Shown: piece by piece, positions 32,714 to 42,046 of the stretch
Layout: each line of letters begins with the position of its first letter
Numbering within the stretch: position 1 is the first letter of the stretch
Source: an uncultured Oscillospiraceae bacterium
GTDB taxonomy: Bacteria > Bacillota > Clostridia > Oscillospirales > Oscillospiraceae
Direction: 5' to 3'
Assembly: GCA_934591705.1 (NCBI GenBank)
Contig: CAKTPM010000006.1
Span: 1-64,000, forward strand
Length of the DNA stretch: 64,000 nucleotides
Program-made: the position numbers and the translations under genes
The notes under the pieces: generated by a model
The model's input: only the letters and a program-made list of their open reading frames with translations
Told to the model about the DNA's origin: nothing
Database searches by the model: none

Positions 32714-33778
32714 TCACTTTTTCACAAGGTACTTGCGCATATCCAGCGCGCAGGCGAACAGGATGATGGCGCCCTTGATGAGGTACTGCAGGTCCTGCGC
32801 CACGCCCACCATGGTCAGACCCACGAAGATCAGACGCAGCATCAGAACACCGATGACGATGCCTCTGATCTTACCGATGCCGCCCACGAAGGACACGCCG
32901 CCGATGACGCAGGCCGCGATGGCGTCCAGCTCATAGTTCAGGCCGGTGTTGGCGGTGTTGGAGCCGATGCGGGCGCCCTCGATGAAACCGGTGAAGCCGT
33001 ACATGGCGCCGGCCAGGGCGAACACGCCCACCGTCACGGCGAAGACATTGACGCCGGACACCCGGGCGGCCTCCTCGTTGGAGCCCAGGGCAAACATATT
33101 CTTGCCGAAGGTGGTCTTGTTCCAGACGAACCACATCACCGCCGTGAGCACGATGGCGAAGAGCACATAGTTGGGGATGGGAACGCCGCCGACCTTGAAC
33201 AGACTGCCCTTGACGAAGTTGGTGTAGGAGGCATCCAGGTTGGAGATGGCCATACCCTTGTTGTTGCCCATCTGGACATACAAAAGCAGCACGGTGTAGA
33301 GGATCAGCTGGGTACCCAGCGTCACGATGAAGGGATGCAGCTTGAACTTTGCCACAAAAAAGCCGTTGAAGCAGCCCACGGCGGCGCCGATGAGCATGGC
33401 CAGCAGAATGACCACGATAATGGGCAGGGTGCCGATCCCGGGCCACATCTTATTGGCCAGGTTGGCGGCATTCTGCAGCAGGGAAGCGGAGATGCAGGCG
33501 GTGATGCCCACCACGCGGCCGGCGGACAGGTCGGTACCCGTCAGCACGATGCACCCGCCGATACCCAACGCGGCGGGCAGATAGGCCGCCGTCTGGGAGA
33601 GAATGTTGATGATGGATGCAGGCTGGGTGAAGTTCGGGTTCTTGATGGCGATGTAGATGACTGCGATGACCATGATGATGATCAGGGCGTTGTTCAAAAG
33701 GAGATTGCCTACCCGCTTGGCTGTCCAGGGCTGGCGGGTGCGGGTGGCCTTCTCCAGGGTTTTCGATTCTTGAGTCAC
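32714..33778 (-). CDS. mglC: Galactose ABC transporter permease
   Basis: 354 residues, BPD_transp_2 family (MglC/RbsC). About nine to ten membrane segments, with the conserved 'GIGGCIVLTGTDLSAGRVVG' and 'GGVSFVGGIGKIRG' loops that contact the ATPase. It imports galactose or methyl-galactoside together with MglA and MglB. It begins 15 bases after the mglA stop and ends the mglBAC operon. A cytoplasmic N-terminal extension of about 25 residues is present, as in other Clostridial MglC. Confidence 0.95.
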   Translation of the reverse strand: MTQESKTLEKATRTRQPWTAKRVGNLLLNNALIIIMVIAVIYIAIKNPNFTQPASIINILSQTAAYLPAALGIGGCIVLTGTDLSAGRVVGITACISASLLQNAANLANKMWPGIGTLPIIVVILLAMLIGAAVGCFNGFFVAKFKLHPFIVTLGTQLILYTVLLLYVQMGNNKGMAISNLDASYTNFVKGSLFKVGGVPIPNYVLFAIVLTAVMWFVWNKTTFGKNMFALGSNEEAARVSGVNVFAVTVGVFALAGAMYGFTGFIEGARIGSNTANTGLNYELDAIAACVIGGVSFVGGIGKIRGIVIGVLMLRLIFVGLTMVGVAQDLQYLIKGAIILFACALDMRKYLVKK

Positions 33779-33793
33779 GGTAGTCTCTCCTCC

Positions 33794-35293
33794 TTACACA
33801 TATTTTGCCGCCAGCGTCAGGATCTCCTCCTGGCTGGTGCTGCGCGCGTCCACCTCGCCGGCCAGAATACCGCCGGACATGACCAGAATACGGTCACAGA
33901 TGCCCAGCAGCTCCGGCATCTCGGAGGACACCACGATGACGCCCTTCCCCTCCTTGGCAAGGTCGAGGATAAGCTGGTAAATTTCGTATTTAGCGCCCAC
34001 ATCGATACCGCGGGTGGGCTCGTCCAGCAGCAGCACCTCCGGGGTGGTCAAAAGCCAGCGGCCGATGATGACCTTCTGCTGGTTGCCGCCGGAAAGGGAG
34101 CGGATCTGCGTGGACTGACTGGGGGTTTTGATGTGCATGGCCTGGATCGCCCAGTCGGTATCCTTCTTCATGGCCTTCTCGCTGAGGCAGATGCCGCCCT
34201 TGAGATAGCTGTTGAGGTTGGAGATGACGGTGTTCTCCTTGATGTCACGGATGCCGAAGATGCCTGTGGCCCGGCGCTCCTCCGTCAAAAGGGCGAAGCC
34301 GTTTTTAATGGCCTCCTTGGGGGACTTGTTCTTAATCTCCTTGCCGTGGAGACGGATGGTGCCGCTGCCCTTTGTCATGGCGCCGAAGAGGTTCTCCAGC
34401 ACCTCGGTGCGGCCCGAGCCATCCAGGCCCGCGATGCCCAGCACCTCGCCCTTGCGGAGCTGGAAGCTGGCCTCCTTCAGGCGGGTATACTTGCCCGAGA
34501 GGTGCTCCACCTCCAGGATCACATCCCCGGGGACATTGTCCTTGGGGGGGAAGCGGTTGGTGAGCTCCCGGCCCACCATCAGCTTGATGATCTCGCCCAT
34601 GGTCAGATCCTTGGCCTGGCGGGTGGCCACCCACTGGCCGTCGCGCATGATGGTGACCTCGTCGCTGATGCGGAGGATCTCGTCCATCTTATGGCTGATG
34701 TAAATGATGCCGCAGCCCCGGTCCCGCAGCATGTTGATGATACGGAACAGGTGCTCCACCTCGGCCTCGGTGAGAGAGGAGGTGGGTTCATCGAAGACGA
34801 TGACCTTGGCATTGTAGCTGACGGCCTTGGCGATCTCCACCATCTGCCGCTGGGAAACCGGCAGCGTGGACATGATGGCCTTGGGGTCCACATGGACATC
34901 CAGCTCGTCGAAGATCTCCCGGGTGCGCTTGCGCATGGTGCCCTCGCTGACCATGATGCCGCCCACCTTGGGATAGCGGCCCAGCCACAGGTTGTCCATC
35001 ACGCTGCGGGTCAGCGCCTGGTTGAGCTCCTGGTGGACCATGGCGACGCCGTTCTCCAGCGCCTCCTTAGAGTTTTTGAAGTCAACTTCCTTACCGTCCA
35101 GGACGATGGTGCCCTCATTCTTGGCATAGATGCCGAACAGGCACTTCATCAGGGTGGACTTTCCGGCGCCGTTTTCACCCATCAGTGCGTGGACGGTGCC
35201 CGGGCGGACGGTAAGGGAAACGCCGTCCAGCGCCTTGACACCGGGGAATTCCTTCGTGATATTCCGCATTTCCAGCAATGCCGGCTGCTCCAT
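33794..35293 (-). CDS. mglA: Galactose ABC transporter ATP-binding protein
   Basis: 499 residues with two fused ATPase domains, as in all CUT2 sugar importers. The first domain has Walker A 'GENGAGKST' (about 38-46) and Walker B 'VIVFDEPT' (about 164-171). The second has a degenerate P-loop 'GLDGSGRTE', signature 'LSGGNQQKV' (about 400) and 'VLLLDEPTRG'. The degenerate second site is normal for the family. It lies between mglB and mglC, with a 171-base gap containing a strong hairpin after mglB. Confidence 0.96.
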   Translation of the reverse strand: MEQPALLEMRNITKEFPGVKALDGVSLTVRPGTVHALMGENGAGKSTLMKCLFGIYAKNEGTIVLDGKEVDFKNSKEALENGVAMVHQELNQALTRSVMDNLWLGRYPKVGGIMVSEGTMRKRTREIFDELDVHVDPKAIMSTLPVSQRQMVEIAKAVSYNAKVIVFDEPTSSLTEAEVEHLFRIINMLRDRGCGIIYISHKMDEILRISDEVTIMRDGQWVATRQAKDLTMGEIIKLMVGRELTNRFPPKDNVPGDVILEVEHLSGKYTRLKEASFQLRKGEVLGIAGLDGSGRTEVLENLFGAMTKGSGTIRLHGKEIKNKSPKEAIKNGFALLTEERRATGIFGIRDIKENTVISNLNSYLKGGICLSEKAMKKDTDWAIQAMHIKTPSQSTQIRSLSGGNQQKVIIGRWLLTTPEVLLLDEPTRGIDVGAKYEIYQLILDLAKEGKGVIVVSSEMPELLGICDRILVMSGGILAGEVDARSTSQEEILTLAAKYV

Positions 35294-35396
35294 ATGCGTT
35301 TACCTCCTATCTGCATTGATTCGCGGCGGCTTTTCGCCGCGTAATACCGCCTCCGGCGGGGTCAAGGGCGGCCCGGAAGGGAACCGCCCGTAGGAT

Positions 35397-35429
35397 AAAG
35401 CGGGGCTGTCGAAAGGACAGCCCCGCTTT
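35397..35429. terminator. Hairpin between mglB and mglA
   Basis: A perfect 14-bp stem (35397-35410 with 35416-35429), loop of 5, with short T-runs on both sides. Within the minus-strand operon it follows the binding-protein gene, where such hairpins allow partial read-through or protect the 5' mRNA. This would explain more MglB than MglA/C. Confidence 0.75.
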
Positions 35430-35464
35430 TCTTTGCGTCTGTAATGGGGCGAGAGCCGATGGGC

Positions 35465-36559
35465 TTATTCGCCGGTGTAGGTAGCGTAAGGCACGCGGAT
35501 CTTGGCAACGCCCTCGTCCACATTGAAGGAGGAGGTGTTATCCATCAGGTTGCCGCCGCCGTTGACGCTGCTGACCAGGTTCAGAATGGTGGAGGCCATG
35601 CCCTCAGCATCCTGCTTGATGGTACCGGTCATCTTGCCCTCGTTGATGAGCTGCTTGGCAGAATCGGTGGCATCCACGCCGAACACGGGGATGGTCTTGC
35701 TGCCCTCGCCCTTGTTGTAGCCGGCGCCCTGCAGCGCAGAGACAGCGCCCTCAGCCATGCCGTCGTTGTTGCAGATGATCAGCTCGACCATGTTGCCGTT
35801 GGTCTCGGAATACTCGGGGAGAATGGTGGCCATGTAGTCGTTGGCGGCCTGGGCAGACCACTTACCGCCCTGGTCGACCAGGTACTTATCGGTAGCGGAA
35901 GCGTTGTAGTAGACCAGCTCCGGCTTGCCGGCAGCGGTCAGAACAGCGTTGGCATCCTCCACACCGAACTGGGTGCGGGCCTCGGCCTCGGCGTTGCCCT
36001 CCTGGCCCTTGAACATCACATAGGAGATCTTGCCGTCGCCGTTGAGGTCAACGGTGTCGAAGTTGGCAACCAGATACTCGCCGATCATCTTGCCCTGCAT
36101 GTGGCCGGCCTCGGGAGCATCGGTGCCCACGAAGGCGCACTTCTCGTAGCTGTTCACGACCTCATCGGCAACCTCGCGGTTGAAGAAGATGATGGGGATA
36201 CCGGCAGTCTTGGCGGCCTCGACAGCGTTCTGCGCAGCGTCGGGAGAAGAGGTCTCCACGATGTTGACGATCAGCAGGTTGGCGCCGTTGGCGATGGCGG
36301 TGTTGATCTGGTCGGTCTGCTGGGCCTGGTTGCCGCCACCGTCATAGTTGTTGTAGGTCACACCCAGGGCCTTGAGCTGCTCATCCATGGAGTTGCGCAC
36401 ACTGGAGATGTACACATCAGAGAAGTCATAGTAGAACACGGCCACATTCAGAGCGGAGGCGTCGCCGCCCTCGTTGTCCTTATTCTCGGTCTTGCCGCAG
36501 CCGGCCAGCAGGCCCAGCATCATCACGGCAGCCAGGAGAATCGCAAGAGTCTTTTTCAT
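35465..36559 (-). CDS. mglB: Galactose-binding lipoprotein
   Basis: 364 residues. Signal peptide 'MKKTLAILLAAVMMLGLLAG' with the lipobox cysteine at 21, then the CUT2 sugar-binding fold: 'NVAVFYYDFSDVYISSVRNS', 'IPIIFFNREVADEVV', 'LIICNNDGMAEGAVSALQ' and 'PVFGVDATDSAKQLI'. These are the MglB ligand-pocket segments, with N, R and D residues contacting the hexose. It captures galactose outside the cell and delivers it to MglAC. First gene of mglBAC, preceded by a promoter with activator repeats. Confidence 0.95.
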   Translation of the reverse strand: MKKTLAILLAAVMMLGLLAGCGKTENKDNEGGDASALNVAVFYYDFSDVYISSVRNSMDEQLKALGVTYNNYDGGGNQAQQTDQINTAIANGANLLIVNIVETSSPDAAQNAVEAAKTAGIPIIFFNREVADEVVNSYEKCAFVGTDAPEAGHMQGKMIGEYLVANFDTVDLNGDGKISYVMFKGQEGNAEAEARTQFGVEDANAVLTAAGKPELVYYNASATDKYLVDQGGKWSAQAANDYMATILPEYSETNGNMVELIICNNDGMAEGAVSALQGAGYNKGEGSKTIPVFGVDATDSAKQLINEGKMTGTIKQDAEGMASTILNLVSSVNGGGNLMDNTSSFNVDEGVAKIRVPYATYTGE

Positions 36560-36632
36560 CTAAATTTTCCTCCTTGAAGATTTGTGAAACTCCGGTCGGG
36601 GCAATTGGCTCACCCCGCCAGTATGGTGACAT

Positions 36633-36691
36633 TGTATAACCCCGGGCCGAAAAACGCGATAGAAAAAACTTCGCTGTTATAGGAAAAAACT
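36633..36691 (-). promoter_or_regulatory. mglB promoter with two 21-bp-spaced activator repeats
   Basis: The -10 TATACA (36633-36638) has no good -35. Instead AGTTTTTTCTATC (36658-36670) and AGTTTTTTCCTAT (36679-36691) lie exactly 21 bp apart on the minus strand, the nearer one over the -35 position. Direct repeats two helical turns apart are the usual site of AraC-type activators such as the YesN-like regulator at 31028-32611. Confidence 0.65.
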
Positions 36692-36773
36692 CATGGTTTG
36701 ATAATTTTTTGGCATATTTTTCTTTTGTCTTTTCCTTCTGTCCCCGGCGGAGGGAGGCGAAAAGTTTTTCTTG

Positions 36774-36801
36774 CCGTACATGAATGTACGGTGTTTATAC
36801 T
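36774..36801 (+). promoter_or_regulatory. Promoter and palindromic operator of the dockerin protein gene
   Basis: CCGTACAT-GA-ATGTACGG (36774-36791) is a perfect 8-bp inverted repeat. TATACT follows at 36796-36801, with TTGCCG at 36771-36776 as a possible -35 (19-bp spacing). A repressor bound here would block the promoter. Confidence 0.5.
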
Positions 36802-36836
36802 GGAAAAAACGCCCGCTGAAAGGATGGTTCACCCCC

Positions 36837-39800
36837 ATGAAAATGCGTATTTTGTGCCTGCTGCTGGCCCTGCAGATGGTGCTCTCCCTGCTGCCCGCCC
36901 CCGCCTGGGCCACGGTCGGGGCCGCGCCGGCGGAGACGACGGCCGCCGAAGCCGCCGGGCCGGAGACCTCCGGAGCGGCCCCCGAGGAAGCGGCGGCCGC
37001 CGGAGAGGCCGCCGGGGAGACAGCCCCTGCGGAGAGCGCGGAGGAGGGGGAGCCCCCCGCAGCCCCCGCGGAGGAAGAGGAGTCCCCCGCCGGGAGCCAA
37101 GACCCGGCGGCAGAGGATTCCTTGCTCCCGGAGACCCCTGACGGGACTACTCTCCCCCCGGAGACGGCCGCCATGCCGGCCCTGCTCTCACAGGAGGAGG
37201 CCGGATCGGCGGATTTCCTGGGCCGGCTCATCCCCGCCGGCCAGGTCTACGGGGCAAAGCCCCTCCACACCTACGATGTCCCCACCGACGGCTCGGCCCT
37301 TCACTTCAGCACCGGCACCCGCTATATCGACGACGCCTACACGCAATTCGTTAAAAAGCCGCTGGAGCGCAAGGATCTGCTCCAGTGCTACTTCAAGGTC
37401 ACCCTCCGGGGCACCTTCGGCTCCCTGGAGAAGGATAAGATGCTCCGGTTCTTCTGCGGGGGCAGCCAGGACTCTTACCGGATCGCCATGAACGAAATAG
37501 AGCCCTTCGGCAATTACCGGAAGTGGATCGACAAGGACACTCTCATCGTGCAGATCGACCTCTACGATGAAAACAAGCAGTTCAGGCAGACGGTCAACGC
37601 CTACAGCGCCATCATGGCGGCGGCGGAGGACGGCACCTTTCTGACCTACGCCAGTCCGGAGGGCAAATACTGCTCCCTCTACTTCTCCCATCAGGACAAT
37701 CTCTTCAAGGCCGGAGATGAATTCAATCAGCTGGGCAGCAGCCAGCGCGTGAACTACTTTCTGCCGGTGGACAGCTGGGTCACGGACCTCCGGGTGGCGA
37801 ACAGTCTGCTGGGGGATATGCCCCCCTTTGAATACGAGTTCATCCAGCACGAGGAGATCACCGGCAAAGAGCAGTACATGACCAACAACATCCTCAGCGT
37901 CAACGAGTTCATCGACCCCTACGATACTTATTATATGGTAGGCCGCAGCGGCACGGGCATCGACCCGGTGGTGAAGGCCAGGGTCGAGAATGTGAAGTCC
38001 TACGCGGAGTATCTCTATACCCGGGCGGGGGATACCTGGCGGCACCTTCTGCTGGAGGACGGCACACTGGTGGGCGTGGCCAGCAACGGCAAGGTACAGA
38101 CGCTGGCCACCGGCGTTACGCAGGTCTCCCGGTCCCACTACCTGAAAAACGGCACCCTGTACTACATGTGGGCGAGCGGCGGCAGGATGGAGGATGAGGA
38201 GCTGGTATCCGGCGTCCGCTCCTTTGCGGAGCATATCTACGGCTCCGTAGTGGGCTATATCAAAAACGACGGCAGCTGCTTCCTGCAATACTCCTATTCC
38301 GCCTGTGAGGACGCCTACAGCAAGGGCCCCTTCCAGGTGATGGACAAGGGAAAGGCAAAGCTGATCGTACCCGGCGGCATCCTCGATCAGAACAACGCCT
38401 TCTATCGCTGGACGGAGGAGGTGGAGGGCCTGGGCTACGATGAGGAGGCGTGGAACAACGGCCAGTTCATCGAGCGCAACTCCTATAAGCTCGGCATGGA
38501 GCATCTGACGGACAACGCCGTGCGGGTGTTCCCCTATGAAAAGTTCCTGGCGCAATATGACCCCGACAGCACCATCAAGACCGGCTTCGTGCAGAACGGA
38601 AGGGGCGAGATGTGGGCCTTCGGCCTGCAGGCAAAGATCCAGATGGGCGTCCTGGAGGAGAACGGCCAAAAGCAGCTCATCAAGCACATCTTCCCGGCCT
38701 TCCAGACCCAGCAGCCCAAGTGGAAGGACAACGGGCAGTTCGTGGGCCTTGTGCCGGAGGAAAACGGCTTCCCCTACGGCCTGGTGGCCAACCACTGCAC
38801 CGGCAATAAGCCGGAGGTGGGCCGGTTTGCGGCGGACTATCTCAGCGATGTGCCCGGGGGCTACAAGGCCATGGACCGCTATACCTACGCCTTTGACAAC
38901 AATGCCGACAACAGCATCGACGGCAGGCGCTTCAAGATGAAGCCCACGGAATTTCACTACCTCAACGACAGCAGCGAGGTCTTCAAGGCGCTGAACACCT
39001 CCACCAACCCTGTGGGCAACCTGTATCTGCTGCCCAATGTGGCCCGCAGCTCCTACCACCAGGACAACGGCCGCGGCAACACCGTGCTGCTGGAGCGCAC
39101 CGACGGCTCCATGTGGATGACGCAGATCTATCCCAAGGCCTCCGCCTCCATCACCGTGGCCAAGCTGGGCGGCTGGGAGTGCTCCAACGCCATCCAGATC
39201 ACCGCGCCCACCAATACCACCGGCAAGCGCACCCGCTTTGTGGACTACATCGATCTGGCGGACCGCGCCACGCTGGAGAAGTGCTTCCCCGGCCTCGGCG
39301 GGATAAAATACCCGGAGGACGATGCCGCCTCCGACTACATGGTGTCCGACTACTACACGCAGATCGGCGCCAGCCGGGCCCAGAAGCTCTATAACAGCAG
39401 CGGCGATCCGTTCTTGCTGCTGGTGACAAAGACGGGCTGCGGCAACTGCAGGACCATGCAGCGCCAGGGCAGCGCCCAGCGGATCATCGAGGAATGCGGC
39501 GTGCCCATCTACGGCACGGTGGACGATTACGGCGCACTGAAATTCGTCTCCGCTTCTCCGGGACTGCTCACCACGCCCTACTTCGCCCTGGTGTACCCGG
39601 AGGCCAGCGGCGTGGATAAGGACAGCAGCGACAAGGCGCGGCAGGTGGAGATCGTATGCCCCGTCGTATCCGGAAGGATCGACGAATCCAAGATCTACGA
39701 CATCGTTCAAAGAGCCAAGGCCCTGGGCGTGAAAACTGATAAATCCCTGGAGGAGAGCGCCAGCGCGGCGGGCAAGCTCCCCACCGGCAAGCTCTCCGTC

Positions 39801-40565
39801 AGCGAGCAGGAGTGGGGTGTGCTGAAGCTGGTGAACCGGGCCCGGAAGCTGAACAACAAGCCCCTTCTCGCCATGCCCGGGGAGCTGCAGACGGCCTGCA
39901 ACATCCGGGAGAAGGAGCTGATCACCCTCTATGAGCACAAGCGGCCCAACGGGAAGGCGGTCTATACCACCATCCCCGCCCCCCTGGACAAGGGGAGCGT
40001 GGCCGAGAACATCGCCTGCAACCAGCACTCCGCGGCCCAGGTGGTGAGCGACTGGCTGCACTCCCCCGGCCACTGCGCCAACATCTTGGACGCAAGCAAC
40101 AGAGGGTTTGCCTACATGGGCGTGGGGTTCATCAACAGCCGTCCCCGGTACTGGGTGCAGCTGTTCGCCTCCGGCAGGGGCTTCACCCATGTGACCACCA
40201 GCGCCGGGACCTTGACCTTCCCCAGCGAGACCGCCATGCAGCAGGAGTATCTCATCTGCACGGACGCAGAGGGCGTGGTGTCCTATCTGCCCATCGATGT
40301 GCAGGCCATGACGAAGGAGGGGGACGACTACAAGCTGGCGCTTGTGGGGTACACGGTGACGCTGCGCGTTTCCCGGTACGACCCGGAGCTGGATATAAAC
40401 GGCGACAACAGATCCGATCCCTCCGATATGCAGTGTCTCTTTGAGTATCTGTCCACGGGAAAGAAGCTGGAGCACCCGAGATTTATGGAGCTGCTCGACA
40501 TGAACGGGGATGGATCGGTGGACATCCTGGACTATCAGGCGCTTTATGAGCGGCTGAAGAGCTGA
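36837..40565 (+). CDS. Secreted multidomain protein: thioredoxin-like, CAP and dockerin
   Basis: 1242 residues. Signal peptide 'MKMRILCLLLALQMVLSLLP' with cleavage near 'AWA', then a low-complexity Ala/Glu/Pro linker to about residue 110. A long region with no recognised domain (about 120-830) follows. A thioredoxin-like segment 'LLLVTKTGCGNCRTMQRQ' has a CxxC near residue 867. A CAP/SCP domain (about 990-1111) shows 'LVNRARKLNNKPLL', 'AENIACNQHSAAQVVSDWL' and 'SPGHCANIL'. The C-terminal dockerin (about 1184-1242) has two calcium loops ('DINGDNRSDPSD', 'DMNGDGSVDILD'). The dockerin implies attachment to a cohesin scaffold not present here. ATG 36837 with AAAGGATGG was chosen over the ATG at 36771, which lies in the promoter. 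Confidence 0.85.
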   Translation: MKMRILCLLLALQMVLSLLPAPAWATVGAAPAETTAAEAAGPETSGAAPEEAAAAGEAAGETAPAESAEEGEPPAAPAEEEESPAGSQDPAAEDSLLPETPDGTTLPPETAAMPALLSQEEAGSADFLGRLIPAGQVYGAKPLHTYDVPTDGSALHFSTGTRYIDDAYTQFVKKPLERKDLLQCYFKVTLRGTFGSLEKDKMLRFFCGGSQDSYRIAMNEIEPFGNYRKWIDKDTLIVQIDLYDENKQFRQTVNAYSAIMAAAEDGTFLTYASPEGKYCSLYFSHQDNLFKAGDEFNQLGSSQRVNYFLPVDSWVTDLRVANSLLGDMPPFEYEFIQHEEITGKEQYMTNNILSVNEFIDPYDTYYMVGRSGTGIDPVVKARVENVKSYAEYLYTRAGDTWRHLLLEDGTLVGVASNGKVQTLATGVTQVSRSHYLKNGTLYYMWASGGRMEDEELVSGVRSFAEHIYGSVVGYIKNDGSCFLQYSYSACEDAYSKGPFQVMDKGKAKLIVPGGILDQNNAFYRWTEEVEGLGYDEEAWNNGQFIERNSYKLGMEHLTDNAVRVFPYEKFLAQYDPDSTIKTGFVQNGRGEMWAFGLQAKIQMGVLEENGQKQLIKHIFPAFQTQQPKWKDNGQFVGLVPEENGFPYGLVANHCTGNKPEVGRFAADYLSDVPGGYKAMDRYTYAFDNNADNSIDGRRFKMKPTEFHYLNDSSEVFKALNTSTNPVGNLYLLPNVARSSYHQDNGRGNTVLLERTDGSMWMTQIYPKASASITVAKLGGWECSNAIQITAPTNTTGKRTRFVDYIDLADRATLEKCFPGLGGIKYPEDDAASDYMVSDYYTQIGASRAQKLYNSSGDPFLLLVTKTGCGNCRTMQRQGSAQRIIEECGVPIYGTVDDYGALKFVSASPGLLTTPYFALVYPEASGVDKDSSDKARQVEIVCPVVSGRIDESKIYDIVQRAKALGVKTDKSLEESASAAGKLPTGKLSVSEQEWGVLKLVNRARKLNNKPLLAMPGELQTACNIREKELITLYEHKRPNGKAVYTTIPAPLDKGSVAENIACNQHSAAQVVSDWLHSPGHCANILDASNRGFAYMGVGFINSRPRYWVQLFASGRGFTHVTTSAGTLTFPSETAMQQEYLICTDAEGVVSYLPIDVQAMTKEGDDYKLALVGYTVTLRVSRYDPELDINGDNRSDPSDMQCLFEYLSTGKKLEHPRFMELLDMNGDGSVDILDYQALYERLKS

Positions 40566-40586
40566 GCCCGGCACCTGCCGAAAGCG

Positions 40587-40614
40587 CCCCCGGGGCCCCC
40601 ATGGGCCCCGGGGG
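40587..40614 (+). terminator. GC hairpin after the dockerin gene
   Basis: CCCCCGGGGCCC-CCAT-GGGCCCCGGGGG, a perfect 12-bp stem 21 bases past the stop. No T-run follows, so termination is uncertain. Confidence 0.45.
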
Positions 40615-40727
40615 ATGCTCTGTCCGGAGGGGGCTCGTTTTTAGCGTTTTGCCCAACCTGCGGAGGCATTCCCTTCGCCGTTTTCGGCCGGGAGGGAGAA
40701 TCCCTCCGGCCTGCCGGGGCTCCCCCC

Positions 40728-40756
40728 TTGACAACCGGGGGCGCACATGGTATCAT
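40728..40756 (+). promoter_or_regulatory. Promoter of the pyrimidine operon
   Basis: TTGACA (40728-40733), 17 bp, TATCAT (40751-40756). Start near 40763 gives a leader of about 24 nt, too short for a PyrR-type attenuator. Confidence 0.8.
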
Positions 40757-40786
40757 GGCAAAAATTTCGGAGGAGTGTGAGGTAAA

Positions 40787-42046
40787 GTGTCGTTCTTTTT
40801 GCGTGATGCTTTTTCCCAGGACGGTTTTCCCATTTCCGCCGGGGTTCGTGTTTCCCTCTGTGGGGATGGTTTTTCCCGGGAGCTGGATACTTCCCGTTAT
40901 ATGGTATTGCCTGGCTTTGCAGATGTGCATGTGCATCTGCGGGAGCCGGGCTTTTCTTATAAGGAGACCATCCGCACCGGCACCCTGGCGGCGGCCCGGG
41001 GGGGCTACACCACCGTGTGCGCCATGCCCAACCTGAGCCCGGTGCCGGACTCCTTGGCCCACCTGGAGCAGGAGGCCGCCCTCATCCGCCGGGACGCGGC
41101 GGTCCGGGTGCTGCCCTATGGGGCCATCACCGTGGGCCAGCAGGGGGAGACCCTGGCGGCCCTGGCGGAGCTGGCCCCCCAGGTGGTGGCCTTCTCCGAT
41201 GACGGGCGGGGCGTGCAGAGTGAGGATATGATGCGCCAGGCCATGCTGGCGGCCAAGGGGCTGGGCAAGCTCATCGTGGCCCACTGCGAGGACAACTCCC
41301 TCCTCCGGGGCGGCTATATCCACGACAGCGCCTACGCCCGGGCCCACGGCCACCGGGGCATCTGCTCCGAGAGCGAGTGGGGGCAGATACGGCGGGACCT
41401 GGCGCTGGTCCGGGAGACCGGCTGCGGCTACCACATCTGCCACATCTCCACCAAGGAGAGCGTGGCCCTCATCCGCCGGGCCAAGGCGGAGGGCCTGGAT
41501 GTCACCTGCGAGACCGCCCCCCACTACCTGCTGCTGGATGACGCCATGCTTGAAGAGGATGGCCGCTTTAAGATGAACCCGCCCCTGCGGAGCCGGGAGG
41601 ACCGCCAGGCCCTGCTGGAGGGCCTGGCCGACGGCACCATTGACATGATCGCCACGGATCACGCTCCCCACAGCGCCGAGGAAAAGAGCCGGGGCCTGGA
41701 AAAGAGCGTCATGGGCATCGTGGGCCTGGAGACCGCCTTCCCCCTGCTCTATACCTATCTCGTAAGGCCCGGCCTCCTGTCCATGGAGCGCCTGGTGGCC
41801 CTGCTGCACACCAATCCCTGCCGCCGCTTCGGCCTCCCCACGGGCATCACCCCCCAGGGGGCCGAGGACTTCACCGTATTTGACCCCGACGCCGCCTACA
41901 CCATCGACCCGGCGGAATTCCTCTCCCTGGGCCGGGCCACTCCCTTTGCCGGGTGGCGGGTACAGGGCCGCTGCCTGCTGACGGTGGCCGGCGGTAAGGT
42001 GGCCTGGAGCGACGGCAGCATTCTCACAGGAGGAAAAGCCACATGA
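40787..42046 (+). CDS. pyrC: Dihydroorotase
   Basis: 419 residues, class I dihydroorotase, cyclising carbamoyl-aspartate to dihydroorotate. The metal motif 'ADVHVHLREPG' is near residues 47-57. The carboxylated-lysine region and 'HCEDN', 'HICHIST' and 'IATDHAPH' supply the remaining ligands. It starts at GTG 40787 after GAGG; no ATG fits the family N-terminus. The frame overlaps pyrK by 4 bases. First gene of pyrC-K-D-F-E-B-I. Confidence 0.95.
   Translation: MSFFLRDAFSQDGFPISAGVRVSLCGDGFSRELDTSRYMVLPGFADVHVHLREPGFSYKETIRTGTLAAARGGYTTVCAMPNLSPVPDSLAHLEQEAALIRRDAAVRVLPYGAITVGQQGETLAALAELAPQVVAFSDDGRGVQSEDMMRQAMLAAKGLGKLIVAHCEDNSLLRGGYIHDSAYARAHGHRGICSESEWGQIRRDLALVRETGCGYHICHISTKESVALIRRAKAEGLDVTCETAPHYLLLDDAMLEEDGRFKMNPPLRSREDRQALLEGLADGTIDMIATDHAPHSAEEKSRGLEKSVMGIVGLETAFPLLYTYLVRPGLLSMERLVALLHTNPCRRFGLPTGITPQGAEDFTVFDPDAAYTIDPAEFLSLGRATPFAGWRVQGRCLLTVAGGKVAWSDGSILTGGKAT

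Noticed and set aside
32549..35344. 931-codon frame antisense to mglC and mglA
   Set aside because: Shadow of conserved transporter genes; no start site or domain.
37188..40574. 1128-codon frame antisense to the dockerin protein gene
   Set aside because: The plus strand has a signal peptide, CAP domain and dockerin; the antisense frame has no recognisable domain.
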